Shown here piece by piece: positions 43,847-52,546 of a DNA stretch of 64,000 bases. Under the pieces are notes generated by a model, which saw only the letters and a list, made by a program, of their open reading frames with translations, was not told where the DNA came from and searched no databases. The DNA is taken from assembly GCF_958445495.1 (NCBI RefSeq), contig NZ_CAUCSQ010000014.1, positions 1-64,000 on the forward strand, written 5' to 3'. Within the stretch, counting starts at the first letter, position 1. The number at the start of each line of letters is the position of its first letter. A program made the translations under genes and the position numbers. The DNA comes from an uncultured Bacteroides sp. (lineage in GTDB: Bacteria > Bacteroidota > Bacteroidia > Bacteroidales > Bacteroidaceae).

Positions 43847-45421
43847 TTACCGGAGGTCGGCAATCGGGGCGGAAGCGCATGCGTTGGGTGCGCGGATACG
43901 CATGAAATGTGCCAGTGTAGGTGCGATATGGTCGATGGTTACCGGAGTCTGTATAATTGCCGGTTTAACGGAATATCCCATAAAAATCAACGGTGAGGGG
44001 ATATAGGAATGACGCACCACTTTATTTTCATTGCCGTTTTCATTGACAATGGACCATCCGGGGAGCACGTCGATTACGAGGTCCCCCGAACGTTTGCGGT
44101 GATAGCCGTTACGTATTTTATGGATTTCCGGAGTCCATGAACCCAACAGGAGCCTGTGGGCGGAATAGGCTTCGTTCACTCCGCTGAACTGTATCAGGAA
44201 TTCGGCAGATTTTTGCTGTATTTCCGTTAAGTTCAGATTTTTGCTTTCCAGCAACTTATGGTTAAGGTAAATTTGTTGGTTGTGGTAGGTCTCTACATAT
44301 TTGCCTTCTCCGTAAGTAGCCATCAGGTACATGTTTAATAAGGCGGCGCAACGGTTGAGGTAGAACTCTCCGCCAGGAATCTTATATAATCCGGAATCTG
44401 GCGATTCGTTGTCCGTGTAGCCGGTTGACGTGATGAAAATGAGCACGTTCTGCAATCCGACTTTTTTGTCGAGTACCTCAAGCAGATTGGCAATGCTCCG
44501 GTCGAGACGTACATAGGTGTCCTGGATTTCCATAGCACATTCCTGTACGGATTTGTGTGCGTAGTTACCTGCGTAATAAGTGAGCGCCAGTAAGTCGGTG
44601 ATGTCGTCCATACCGAGCAAACTTTTGTTTAACGCCTCTTCTGCAAGCGCGTTCACCTCATCGTTTACAAAAGGGCTTGTGATAAAACGCCGGTATTTGT
44701 TGTTGCGGTCGTCATCAAATTTATATTTGAAAAGCATGTCCCGCCAATCTGGCAGAAAAGTGTACATTTCCCGTGGAAAAACAGGTTCCCATGTAATATT
44801 GGCGATACGGAAATCGATAGCGTGGTGGTCGTTGTATTGGCTTGCCCACCAGGGAAATTCTCCGTAATAGGTGGTCCCGCTCCATTTCCCGGTGTTGGGA
44901 TTCAGCCAGAATGCACCGTTACCGGCGTGTCCGGCAGAAAAAATTGCGGCATCGCAATTCGGAGCGATGGCATATACAAGTCCTTTGCCTTGTGTGGCTA
45001 TCTTGAGTTCGTCGGCAATGGTAGAGGTCAGCAGTTTGGTCGGTGCGGCTGTCCGGTCTGTGTAATATCCCATAAAGGCCGTGTCGTCCGTACTGTTGAC
45101 AGGGCGAAGGGTGGAAACGTCCATCCAGCGTTTGGAAATGATTCCGTTTACGGAGGGAGTCGTACCGCTGTAAATGGCTGCCACGGCGGAAGCCCGGTCT
45201 ACGCTGCTGAAAGTATATTCGGCATTGTGAAATACTCTTCCCTCTTTCCACAGACGTTTGAAACCTTTCTCGCCGTAAAGTGACGAAAAGGCTTCCAGGT
45301 AGTCCGTACGTAATTGGTCAATCGTTAATCCTACTACTAATTTGGGGGCAGCAGGGAGTGACTGGGCTTGTAGCCCGGTAAAAGTCAGTACGGTGATGAG
45401 GGAAGTCAGTAATCCTTTCAT
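43847..45421 (-). CDS. Alkaline-phosphatase-superfamily secreted protein, active site partly lost
   Basis: 524 residues with signal peptide ending LQAQ. The overall fold matches PafA-like phosphatases/phosphodiesterases: GLTIDQLRTD with Asp35, then SGTTPSVNGI with Thr87/Thr88 at the nucleophile position, and LIFMGYSVKP and TIDHIAPTLAHFM near the end. The expected metal ligands look altered: the usual DYxGH segment reads YYAGNYAHK (283-290) and the usual ADHG reads TSTGYTDNES (331-340). It may bind but not hydrolyse its ligand. It starts on the last base of the DUF4105 stop codon, so the two are co-transcribed and coupled. Confidence 0.8.
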   Translation of the reverse strand: MKGLLTSLITVLTFTGLQAQSLPAAPKLVVGLTIDQLRTDYLEAFSSLYGEKGFKRLWKEGRVFHNAEYTFSSVDRASAVAAIYSGTTPSVNGIISKRWMDVSTLRPVNSTDDTAFMGYYTDRTAAPTKLLTSTIADELKIATQGKGLVYAIAPNCDAAIFSAGHAGNGAFWLNPNTGKWSGTTYYGEFPWWASQYNDHHAIDFRIANITWEPVFPREMYTFLPDWRDMLFKYKFDDDRNNKYRRFITSPFVNDEVNALAEEALNKSLLGMDDITDLLALTYYAGNYAHKSVQECAMEIQDTYVRLDRSIANLLEVLDKKVGLQNVLIFITSTGYTDNESPDSGLYKIPGGEFYLNRCAALLNMYLMATYGEGKYVETYHNQQIYLNHKLLESKNLNLTEIQQKSAEFLIQFSGVNEAYSAHRLLLGSWTPEIHKIRNGYHRKRSGDLVIDVLPGWSIVNENGNENKVVRHSYIPSPLIFMGYSVKPAIIQTPVTIDHIAPTLAHFMRIRAPNACASAPIADLR

Positions 45422-46608
45422 TATTTCTTTTTAGATGTCACAATCAGGTTGCTTGCTGAACGTATCAGCAAACTGAGTGCCAAAGGTACAACAGCAAAGT
45501 CAAATCTTTGCGGAATTAGTGGAAAAAGCACTATAAAAAGTGTTAAAACAATAAGATTGAAAGTCAAATACCAGCATTTCTTTCTTTTTCGGATACAATA
45601 AATGATATAGGGAAGGAAAAAAAGCTGTCCCGGATGGAAGACGAACAGCAGGTAATTGGAGCTGACGGCAGGATGTTGTGAGAAGAGGGCCAAAAATGCG
45701 AGGATGCAACCTGCGGCGCCTGCCGCTCCGAATATAATGAGGTCGATTCCCCAAAGTCCTGTCCGTCGGCGGATACCGTAAATTGTGGCGGCTGCGGTCA
45801 ACATGAACAGGATGAGCGAACATTGCAGCGGAGTAGGTGTCCAGCCGTTCCGGGATGTTTCCGGAATAGCGTCTATGATGAGTTCGTGGGTGCTGACGAG
45901 CGGGCGTTGAATGGAATCGCCGATAATTTGCGCACCGGCAAAGGCGTCCATGAGGTAGAAAGGGGCGAACATCATTTGCCGTTGGGTAATGGGATGGTCC
46001 GCTTCGCTTCCGATACATAAGTCGATGCCGAAGCGCGCCCACGGATGCCCTTTGCAGTATTGGCGGACAATGTCGCGGAAAGAACGGGAACCGTCTTGGG
46101 GTTCTGTAGGGTAAACCACTTTTCCTGCAATACTTTCTTCTATCTTGTCGCGCGGGCGGGTTGCGCAATTGTCATAAAAGAAATTATAGCGGTATATGCG
46201 GTTTTCCGGACGGTAGTTTTCTTGCAGTAGCCGGATTAACCGGTCTTTTTCTTCATCGGTCAGGTTCAGCGTTTGTTGCCATACGCTACGCCCGAAGAAT
46301 TCGTATTCGGAAGCGAAACGGGCATAGTCGGTTACCCCTAACAGGTAATCCGTCTCTCCTAGTGAAAAGCGGAAAATGAAGTTCGGTGTATTGAAATTGA
46401 ATAATCCGTAATTGAATACGATGTCCACTCCCTGCGAAAGGTTTTCGTAACGGATGGCCGTGTGTCCGAATAAAGAATATATTTCTTCTCCGGGGGCACA
46501 GGTCAGCAAACTTAGACGAATGGAATCATTATTCATGGCTGCCGTTTTCCCAAAAGGCAGGAATGACAGGAAAAAGAAAAGAAGTATATGAATAACCGGG
46601 TGTTTCAT
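45421..46608 (-). CDS. DUF4105 (Lnb N-terminal-like) membrane protein
   Basis: 395 residues. Signal or membrane start (HILLFFFLSFLPFGKTAA), then the periplasmic DUF4105 domain at about 30-190: LLTCAPGEEIYSLFGHTAIRY, IVFNYGLFNFNTP and YRYNFFYDNCATRPRDKI. The conserved His in FGHTAIR and the Cys in DNCATR suggest a papain/NlpC-type or related catalytic site. Several membrane segments follow (LILFMLTAAATIYGI, IIFGAAGAAGCILAFLAL, YLTFNLIVLTLFIVLFPL). The N-terminal domain is related to that of Lnb lipoprotein N-acyltransferase-type proteins. First gene of a two-gene unit with the phosphatase-fold protein. Confidence 0.85.
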   Translation of the reverse strand: MKHPVIHILLFFFLSFLPFGKTAAMNNDSIRLSLLTCAPGEEIYSLFGHTAIRYENLSQGVDIVFNYGLFNFNTPNFIFRFSLGETDYLLGVTDYARFASEYEFFGRSVWQQTLNLTDEEKDRLIRLLQENYRPENRIYRYNFFYDNCATRPRDKIEESIAGKVVYPTEPQDGSRSFRDIVRQYCKGHPWARFGIDLCIGSEADHPITQRQMMFAPFYLMDAFAGAQIIGDSIQRPLVSTHELIIDAIPETSRNGWTPTPLQCSLILFMLTAAATIYGIRRRTGLWGIDLIIFGAAGAAGCILAFLALFSQHPAVSSNYLLFVFHPGQLFFLPYIIYCIRKRKKCWYLTFNLIVLTLFIVLFPLIPQRFDFAVVPLALSLLIRSASNLIVTSKKK

Positions 46609-46638
46609 CAGGCTGTTTATTTCATTTTAATTCGGTGA

Positions 46639-46668
46639 CGAATATACGAAGAATAGTTGGCAGGACAA
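46639..46668 (-). promoter_or_regulatory. Probable promoter of the DUF4105 gene
   Basis: On the minus strand TTG (46668-46666), 19 nt, TATATTCG (46646-46639), one base off the -7 consensus, 30 nt before the ATG. Confidence 0.5.
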
Positions 46669-47003
46669 TCGTTTGTTTAGAAAAAACAATTCGTTATGGG
46701 GATAATTTGAGCCGGTTGTCCGGAGTTATATAATATAATTAGGTGTAATGGTTGGATAAGGGGTATGAATGCATGTGGATTATGTGCGGGAACGGGCAGG
46801 AATGATTGGGGGGAATGTGTGTAATGGAAGATGTTACGGATAAGCTGTGCAATAACGTGTCTTGTTTTGCAAGCGTGGGAGCTTTGGGGAGGCTTTTGTG
46901 TCGGGATACGGCAGATTATGGGAGAGGAAGATGATGAAAATACGGGATTTCTGAAAATCCGGGAATGAAAAGAAAGGAACTTGAAGATAATTCTTTCCAG
47001 ATG
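46669..47003. other. Intergenic stretch between divergent units, nothing recognised
   Basis: 335 nt with a G-rich plus strand. The 110-codon open frame on the minus strand here has low-complexity composition, overlaps the coaX promoter and start, and has no gene-like features. No repeat, RNA motif or terminator was identified. Confidence 0.6.
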
Positions 47004-47035
47004 TTTCAACTTTTCTTTTTTTTACTTTACCTTTG
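47004..47035 (+). promoter_or_regulatory. Promoter of coaX
   Basis: TTTC (47004-47007), 20 nt, TACCTTTG (47028-47035). Spacing is ideal and the -33 element one base off. Predicted start near 47042, only about 17 nt before the chosen coaX start. Confidence 0.65.
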
Positions 47036-47047
47036 CGCCCGCTAAAG

Positions 47048-47062
47048 ATGGAAAAAGATTGA
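47048..47062 (+). other. Four-codon upstream frame overlapping the coaX start
   Basis: ATG GAA AAA GAT TGA; its stop shares two bases with the TTG start of coaX. This could allow termination-reinitiation to support a weak TTG start, or it may be chance. Confidence 0.35.
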
Positions 47063-47790
47063 ATTTAATTATCGACATAGGGAATACAACTGCAAAGATT
47101 GCCCTTTTTAATGATAGGGAAATGGTGGAAGTGCTGACCGACTCCAATCAGTCATTGGATTGCCTGGAGCCTCTCTGTGCCAAGTATCCGATTCAACAGG
47201 GGATTGTCGCTACTGTGATTGATTTGAGCGAACGGATTCTTTCCGAATTGGCGGCTTTGCCTTTTCCATTGTTATGGCTCAATCACAAGACTCCGCTTCC
47301 TGTGACTAATCTATATGAAACTCCCGAAACGTTGGGATATGACCGGATGGCTGCCGTAGTGGGGGCAAACGAACGGTTTCCCCATAAAGATATCCTGGTT
47401 ATCGACGCCGGCACATGCATTACTTATGAGTTTATTGATTCGGAAGGACGATATCATGGCGGTAATATATCTCCCGGCATGCAGATGCGTTTCAAGGCGC
47501 TTAACCGGTTTACGGGACGTTTGCCTCTCATTGGTGCCGACGGGCGTAAACTCCCGATGGGACGGGATACTGAAACGGCTATACGTGCGGGAGTCTTGAA
47601 AGGGATAGAGTATGAAATTTCAGGTTATATTGAGTCTATGAAGCATAAATATCCTGAACTTTTGGTTTTTTTAACGGGCGGAGATGATTTTTCTTTTGAT
47701 AGCAGCGTAAAAAGTATCATCTTTGCAGATAGATTTTTAGTGTTGAAAGGATTAAATAGAATTTTAAACTATAATAATGGTAGGATTTAA
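47059..47790 (+). CDS. coaX: Type III pantothenate kinase
   Basis: 243 residues, catalysing the first step of coenzyme A synthesis (pantothenate to 4'-phosphopantothenate). The N-terminal phosphate-binding motif [16 protein letters not shown] begins right after the TTG at 47059. [12 protein letters not shown] and [15 protein letters not shown] are the pantothenate and metal sites; [15 protein letters not shown] and LTGGD follow, as in CoaX. Codons further upstream lie in the promoter, and no in-frame ATG exists at the expected place, so TTG is the predicted start. A four-codon frame ATG 47048 to TGA 47062 overlaps that start. The 3' end overlaps the next gene by 14 nt. Confidence 0.93.
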   Translation: MNLIIDIGNTTAKIALFNDREMVEVLTDSNQSLDCLEPLCAKYPIQQGIVATVIDLSERILSELAALPFPLLWLNHKTPLPVTNLYETPETLGYDRMAAVVGANERFPHKDILVIDAGTCITYEFIDSEGRYHGGNISPGMQMRFKALNRFTGRLPLIGADGRKLPMGRDTETAIRAGVLKGIEYEISGYIESMKHKYPELLVFLTGGDDFSFDSSVKSIIFADRFLVLKGLNRILNYNNGRI

Positions 47791-49063
47791 ACACACACTT
47801 TGTGCGCTTTTGCTCACGATGGTTACCGGAATGGCAATTGCTCAAAATAATACAAACTCTCCTTATACACGATACGGCTATGGCGACTTGTCCGATCAGA
47901 GTTTCGGAAATAGCAGGGCGATGGGAGGAATTGCCTTTGGGCTTCGGGACGGAGCGCAGATTAATGCCGTAAATCCTGCTTCATACACAGCCATTGATTC
48001 ATTAACGTTTTTATTTGAAGGGGGAGTCAGCCTGCAAAATATGAATGTAAGCGGCGGCGGTGTAAAATTGAATGCCAAGAATTCCAGCTTTGACTATTTG
48101 GCCATGCAGTTCCGTTTACATCCCAGAGTGGCGATGAGTGTGGGATTGTTGCCGTTTTCAAACGTGGGATATTCCGTGGCGGATTCTCAGACATCGGGCC
48201 AAGGTGACAATACGTTGAGTTATTCCAGAAGTTTTACGGGAGATGGCGGTCTGCACCAGTTGTATGCCGGAATAGGTGTAAAGGTGTTTAAAAATCTTTC
48301 GTTAGGTGTGAATGCCTCTTATTTCTGGGGAGATATAACCCGTTCTACAACTGTACTTTATCCGTCAACGACGGATTCTTATTCTTATATCCAGCAGATG
48401 GGGTTGTCGATTTCCGACTATAAGTTGGATTTCGGTGTGCAGTACACGCAGGATATCGATAAGAAACATTCGGTGACAATCGGGGCCGTGTATTCTCCCA
48501 AGCATAAGTTGAATAATGATTATACGGCAACGACGCAGAATAGTACGACGGTCTCACAGGATTTGAATGCGACTTTTGAGCTTCCCGATATGTTCGGTGT
48601 GGGATTTACTTATAACTATGACAAACGTTTGACTATCGGTGCGGATTATAGTCTGCAACAATGGTCGAAAGCTAAATTCGGCATAAATGCGGTCGATGAT
48701 AAACGTGTAAATGAAGATTTCAATGAAACTTATGCTTATTGTGACCGTTCTAAGATATCTGTGGGTGCGGAATATATCCCCAATTTGATGGGGCGTTCTT
48801 ATTTGGCTCATATCAAATACCGTTTGGGAGCGTATTATACGTCTCCGTATTATAAAATCGGCGGTAAGAAAGCGGCCCGTGAATATGGCGTGACAGCCGG
48901 TTTCGGCTTGCCCGTTCCCCGTTCCCGTTCTATTCTCAGTATTACCGGGCAGTTTGTCCGTGTAAAGGGACTGGAAACGAATATGGTGAATGAAAATATT
49001 TTTCGCGTAAGTATCGGGTTGACGTTCAATGAACGTTGGTTCTTCAAACGCAGGGTTGAATAA
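47777..49063 (+). CDS. Outer-membrane beta-barrel protein, FadL-like
   Basis: 428 residues with signal peptide [17 protein letters not shown]. The mature start, [15 protein letters not shown], and the motifs [27 protein letters not shown] and [28 protein letters not shown] are those of Bacteroidota outer-membrane proteins of the FadL/OmpP1-like group, with alternating strands to the C-terminus ([13 protein letters not shown]). It probably carries hydrophobic or small solutes across the outer membrane. It overlaps coaX by 14 nt and leads the envelope cluster that includes lptC and ppiD. Confidence 0.8.
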   Translation: MVGFKHTLCALLLTMVTGMAIAQNNTNSPYTRYGYGDLSDQSFGNSRAMGGIAFGLRDGAQINAVNPASYTAIDSLTFLFEGGVSLQNMNVSGGGVKLNAKNSSFDYLAMQFRLHPRVAMSVGLLPFSNVGYSVADSQTSGQGDNTLSYSRSFTGDGGLHQLYAGIGVKVFKNLSLGVNASYFWGDITRSTTVLYPSTTDSYSYIQQMGLSISDYKLDFGVQYTQDIDKKHSVTIGAVYSPKHKLNNDYTATTQNSTTVSQDLNATFELPDMFGVGFTYNYDKRLTIGADYSLQQWSKAKFGINAVDDKRVNEDFNETYAYCDRSKISVGAEYIPNLMGRSYLAHIKYRLGAYYTSPYYKIGGKKAAREYGVTAGFGLPVPRSRSILSITGQFVRVKGLETNMVNENIFRVSIGLTFNERWFFKRRVE

Positions 49064-49180
49064 AAAGGATGGGGATGTATGAACCATTTGCCGCTGTTAT
49101 GTATTTATTCTTAGCGGAAGTACTAAAAATGAGGAGAGAATAGACGACTATATTATACTAACAACTAAAATTTAAATACA

Positions 49181-50506
49181 ATGAAAATTAAAACGCTTGT
49201 AGCTATGTTGTTCCTTTCGGCAGGGGCGACTACTGTGGTAGCACAGGATGCGACTAACTGTAATTCAAACAGTAGTATATCGCATGAAGCTGTGCGTGCA
49301 GGTAACTTTAAAGATGCGTATACTCCTTGGAAAGCTGTGTTGGAAAACTGTCCTACACTTCGTTTCTATACTTTTACAGACGGATATAAGATTCTGAAAG
49401 GTTTGATGGGACAAATCAAAGACAAGAATAATCCGGATTACCAGAAATATTTTAATGAATTGATGAATACGCACGATTTGCGTATCAAATATACTCCGGA
49501 CTTCCTGGCTAAGGGGACGAAAGTCTCTTCTGCAGAAGAAGCGCTGGGAATTAAAGCGGTGGACTATATTGCCTTTGCTCCGAAGATTGACGTGAACCAG
49601 GCCTATCAATGGTTAAGCCAGTCGGTAAATGCGGTGAAGGGTGAGTCTGCAGGTGCTACATTGTTTTATTTTCTGCAAATGTCGTTGGATAAGTTGAAAG
49701 CGGATCCCGCTCATAAGGAGCAGTTTATACAGGATTATCTGTCTGCTTCCGAATATGCGGATGCTGCGATTGCTGCCGAAACCAATGAAGCTAAAAAGAA
49801 GGTTTTACTTGGTATCAAGGATAATTTAGTCGCTTTGTTTGTGAATAGCGGTACTGCCGATTGCGAGTCCTTGCAAGGAATTTATGGCCCGCAAGTGGAA
49901 GCTAACCAGACTGATTTGGCTTACTTGAAAAAAGTAATCGAAATCATGAAAATGATGAAATGTACGGATAGCGAAGCTTATTTACAGGCATCTTTCTATG
50001 CTTATAAAATAGAACCTACGGCTGAAGCTGCTACGGGATGTGCTTATCAGGCATTCAAGAAAGGAGATATCGACAATGCGGTGAAGTTCTTCGACGAAGC
50101 AATCAATCTGGAAACGGATAATGCGAAAAAAGCGGAGAAAGCATACGCTACCGCTGCGGTGCTGGCTTCTGCTAAAAAACTGTCTCAAGCAAGAACCTAT
50201 TGCCAGAAGGCTATCGGCTTTAATGAAAATTATGGTGCTCCGTATATCCTGATTGCCAATCTTTATGCAATGAGTCCTAACTGGAGCGATGAGTCGGCCC
50301 TGAATAAGTGTACATATTTCGCTGTGATTGACAAATTGCAACGTGCAAAACAAGTGGATCCGAGCGTTGCAGAAGAAGCCAACAAATTAATCAGCAGATA
50401 TTCTGCCCATACTCCTCAAGCGAAAGACCTCTTTATGTTGGGTTACAAGCAAGGCGACCGTATCACTATCGGCGGCTGGATTGGGGAGACTACAACGATT
50501 AGATAA
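49181..50506 (+). CDS. Periplasmic tetratricopeptide repeat protein
   Basis: 441 residues with signal peptide TLVAMLFLSAGATTVVAQ. The mature part is helical throughout. Recognisable repeats include AVRAGNFKDAYTPWKAVLENC (near 37) and, towards the end, CAYQAFKKGDIDNAVKFFDEA, AEKAYATAAVLASAKKLSQA and RTYCQKAIGFNENYGAPYIL. Such proteins act as scaffolds; the partner is unknown. It ends 4 nt before lptC and lies 117 nt after the FadL-like gene, probably in one transcription unit. Confidence 0.85.
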   Translation: MKIKTLVAMLFLSAGATTVVAQDATNCNSNSSISHEAVRAGNFKDAYTPWKAVLENCPTLRFYTFTDGYKILKGLMGQIKDKNNPDYQKYFNELMNTHDLRIKYTPDFLAKGTKVSSAEEALGIKAVDYIAFAPKIDVNQAYQWLSQSVNAVKGESAGATLFYFLQMSLDKLKADPAHKEQFIQDYLSASEYADAAIAAETNEAKKKVLLGIKDNLVALFVNSGTADCESLQGIYGPQVEANQTDLAYLKKVIEIMKMMKCTDSEAYLQASFYAYKIEPTAEAATGCAYQAFKKGDIDNAVKFFDEAINLETDNAKKAEKAYATAAVLASAKKLSQARTYCQKAIGFNENYGAPYILIANLYAMSPNWSDESALNKCTYFAVIDKLQRAKQVDPSVAEEANKLISRYSAHTPQAKDLFMLGYKQGDRITIGGWIGETTTIR

Positions 50507-50510
50507 AACC

Positions 50511-51167
50511 ATGTTGCGAAAACGAAGTAACCGTTTATTGCATAAAAGCATGAGCATAACAATTGTCTTGGGGACAATTGTTATGCTCCTTTTATTTCCC
50601 TCCTGCGGTGGTAAGCAAAAGGCTACGGGAGAAGCTATCACCGAGCGCGATTCAATGCCGGTGATGCAGACATTGGGGGTTACCACCCTGATTTCCGATT
50701 CGGGTGTGACCCGTTATCGGGTGAATACGGAAGAGTGGTTGGTTTTTGACCGTAAGAAGCCTTCTTATTGGGCATTTGAAAAAGGAGTGTACCTTGAACA
50801 GTTTGATTCGATTTTTCATGTAGAAGCCAGTATAAAAGCGGATACTGCCTACTATTATGACAAGGAAAGACTCTGGAAACTGATTGGAAATGTGGATATA
50901 CAGAACCGGAAGGGAGAACGTTTCAATACGGAATTGCTTTATTGGAACGAGGCGACCCAGAAGGTGTACTCCGATAAATTCATACGTATCCAGCAACCGG
51001 ACCGGATTATTACCGGGCACGGCTTTGATTCCAACCAGCAAATGACGGTTTATGTCATCCGCAATATTGAAGGTATTTTTTATGTGGATGATAAAGCGAC
51101 TGCTCCTCCTCAACCGGAAACAAAAGTGTTGCCGGCGGATTCTGTGAAAAAAGATTCAGTGAAATAA
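50511..51167 (+). CDS. lptC: LPS transport periplasmic protein LptC
   Basis: 218 residues. A membrane or lipoprotein-type N-terminus (SITIVLGTIVMLLLFPSC, lipobox FPSC) is followed by a beta-jellyroll OstA-like domain (residues about 60-190: SGVTRYRVNTEEWLVF, YLEQFDSIFHVEASIKADTAYYY, LIGNVDIQNRKGERF). LptC sits in the inner-membrane Lpt complex and passes lipopolysaccharide to LptA. The C-terminus is short and charged. The sequence encoding residues 14-26 forms a perfect 16-bp hairpin (listed separately). A separate lptE is present at 59380. The next gene starts 3 nt after the stop. Confidence 0.88.
   Translation: MLRKRSNRLLHKSMSITIVLGTIVMLLLFPSCGGKQKATGEAITERDSMPVMQTLGVTTLISDSGVTRYRVNTEEWLVFDRKKPSYWAFEKGVYLEQFDSIFHVEASIKADTAYYYDKERLWKLIGNVDIQNRKGERFNTELLYWNEATQKVYSDKFIRIQQPDRIITGHGFDSNQQMTVYVIRNIEGIFYVDDKATAPPQPETKVLPADSVKKDSVK
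50552..50588 (+). repeat. Perfect 16-bp hairpin inside lptC
   Basis: GAGCATAACAATTGTC (50552-50567) and GACAATTGTTATGCTC (50573-50588) with a 5-nt loop, followed by CTTTTATTT. It looks like an intrinsic terminator with a moderate T tract, but lies in codons 14-26 of lptC. Possible roles: attenuator between the TPR gene and lptC, mRNA processing signal, or chance encoding of a membrane helix. Confidence 0.7.
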
Positions 51168-51170
51168 GCT

Positions 51171-52427
51171 ATGGATGTTTATATTTCTCTAATAATCACT
51201 ATGGCTTTCTCCGCTTTCTTTTCAGGAATGGAGATTGCATTTGTGTCGGTGGATAAACTGCGTTTCGAGATGGAACGCAAGGGTGGAGTAACTTCCCGTG
51301 TCCTTTCTATCTTTTTCAGGAATCCGAATGAGTTTATTTCCACTATGCTGGTAGGAAACAATATCGCATTGGTTATCTACGGTATTTTGATGGCACAGAT
51401 TATTGGCGACAATTTGCTGGCCGGTTTGATTGATAACCATTTTCTAATGGTTTTGGCGCAGACTGTTATTTCTACATTGATAATCCTGGTGACAGGAGAA
51501 TTTCTTCCGAAAACCTTATTTAAAGTCAATCCTAATCTGGTATTGAATATTTCCGCCATTCCACTTTTTATTTGCTACATCGTTTTATATCCCGTCTCTA
51601 AGTTGTCTTCAGGATTGTCTTGTCTTTTTCTGCGTATCTTCGGGGTGAAAGTCAATAAGGACGCTTCCGATAAAGCTTTCGGCAAAGTGGATTTAGATTA
51701 TTTCGTACAAAGCAGTATTGATAATGCCGAAAATGAAGAAGAGCTGGATACGGAAGTGAAAATCTTTCAAAATGCACTTGACTTTTCCAATATTAAGATT
51801 CGTGACTGTATTGTTCCGCGTACCGAAGTCGTTGCCGTTGATCTTACCGCTTCGTTGGACGATTTGAAAAACCGTTTTATAGAATCCGGCATTTCCAAGA
51901 TTATTGTATATGACGGCAATATTGATAATGTGGTCGGGTATATTCATTCTTCGGAAATGTTCCGGGCGCCGACCGACTGGCATGAAAATGTGAAACAGGT
52001 GTCGATTGTGCCTGAAACGATGGCTGCTAATAAATTGATGAAACTGTTCATGCAGCAGAAAAAGACGATAGCGGTAGTCGTTGACGAATTCGGCGGTACG
52101 TCCGGTATCGTTTCATTGGAAGATTTGGTTGAAGAGATTTTTGGTGACATAGAAGATGAACATGACAACACATCTTATATCTGCAAGCAGATAGGCGAAC
52201 ATGAATATATATTGTCCGGCCGTTTGGAGATTGAGAAAGTAAATGAAACGTTCGGACTCGATTTGCCCGAATCCGATGAGTATCTGACCGTGGGAGGCTT
52301 GATTTTGAATCAGTATCAGAGTTTCCCGAAGTTGCATGAGGTTATCCGGGCAGGACGTTATCAGTTCAAGATAATCAAGGTGACTGCAACGAAAATAGAG
52401 CTTGTACGCTTAAAAGTCATGGAATAA
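51171..52427 (+). CDS. CNNM/CorC-type membrane protein (hemolysin family)
   Basis: 418 residues. The N-terminal DUF21 membrane domain has about four helices (YISLIITMAFSAFFSGME, ALVIYGILMAQIIGDNLL, LAQTVISTLIILVTGEF, LVLNISAIPLFICYIVLY). A CBS pair follows at about 195-320 (DCIVPRTEVVAVDL, IAVVVDEFGGTSGIVSLEDLVEEIFGDI). The C-terminal CorC_HlyC domain is at about 335-418. Members include magnesium/cobalt efflux-type proteins and the Bacteroidota protein GldE. Ion transport is the family-level guess; direct evidence is absent. It follows lptC by 3 nt. Confidence 0.88.
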   Translation: MDVYISLIITMAFSAFFSGMEIAFVSVDKLRFEMERKGGVTSRVLSIFFRNPNEFISTMLVGNNIALVIYGILMAQIIGDNLLAGLIDNHFLMVLAQTVISTLIILVTGEFLPKTLFKVNPNLVLNISAIPLFICYIVLYPVSKLSSGLSCLFLRIFGVKVNKDASDKAFGKVDLDYFVQSSIDNAENEEELDTEVKIFQNALDFSNIKIRDCIVPRTEVVAVDLTASLDDLKNRFIESGISKIIVYDGNIDNVVGYIHSSEMFRAPTDWHENVKQVSIVPETMAANKLMKLFMQQKKTIAVVVDEFGGTSGIVSLEDLVEEIFGDIEDEHDNTSYICKQIGEHEYILSGRLEIEKVNETFGLDLPESDEYLTVGGLILNQYQSFPKLHEVIRAGRYQFKIIKVTATKIELVRLKVME

Positions 52428-52546
52428 TGATGATTACAGAGAAATTTTTAGCCAATAAATAGAAGCATATTAGCATTTTTTGTATCTTCGTGCGCTAAAA
52501 TGACAGTTTGAAGAAATAATAATAAACATAAATCGTATTAATCAAA

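Noticed and set aside
46677..47009. 110-codon open frame on the minus strand
   Set aside because: Low-complexity Pro/Ser/His-rich product, overlaps the coaX promoter, no plausible start signals; best read as a chance frame in G-rich DNA.
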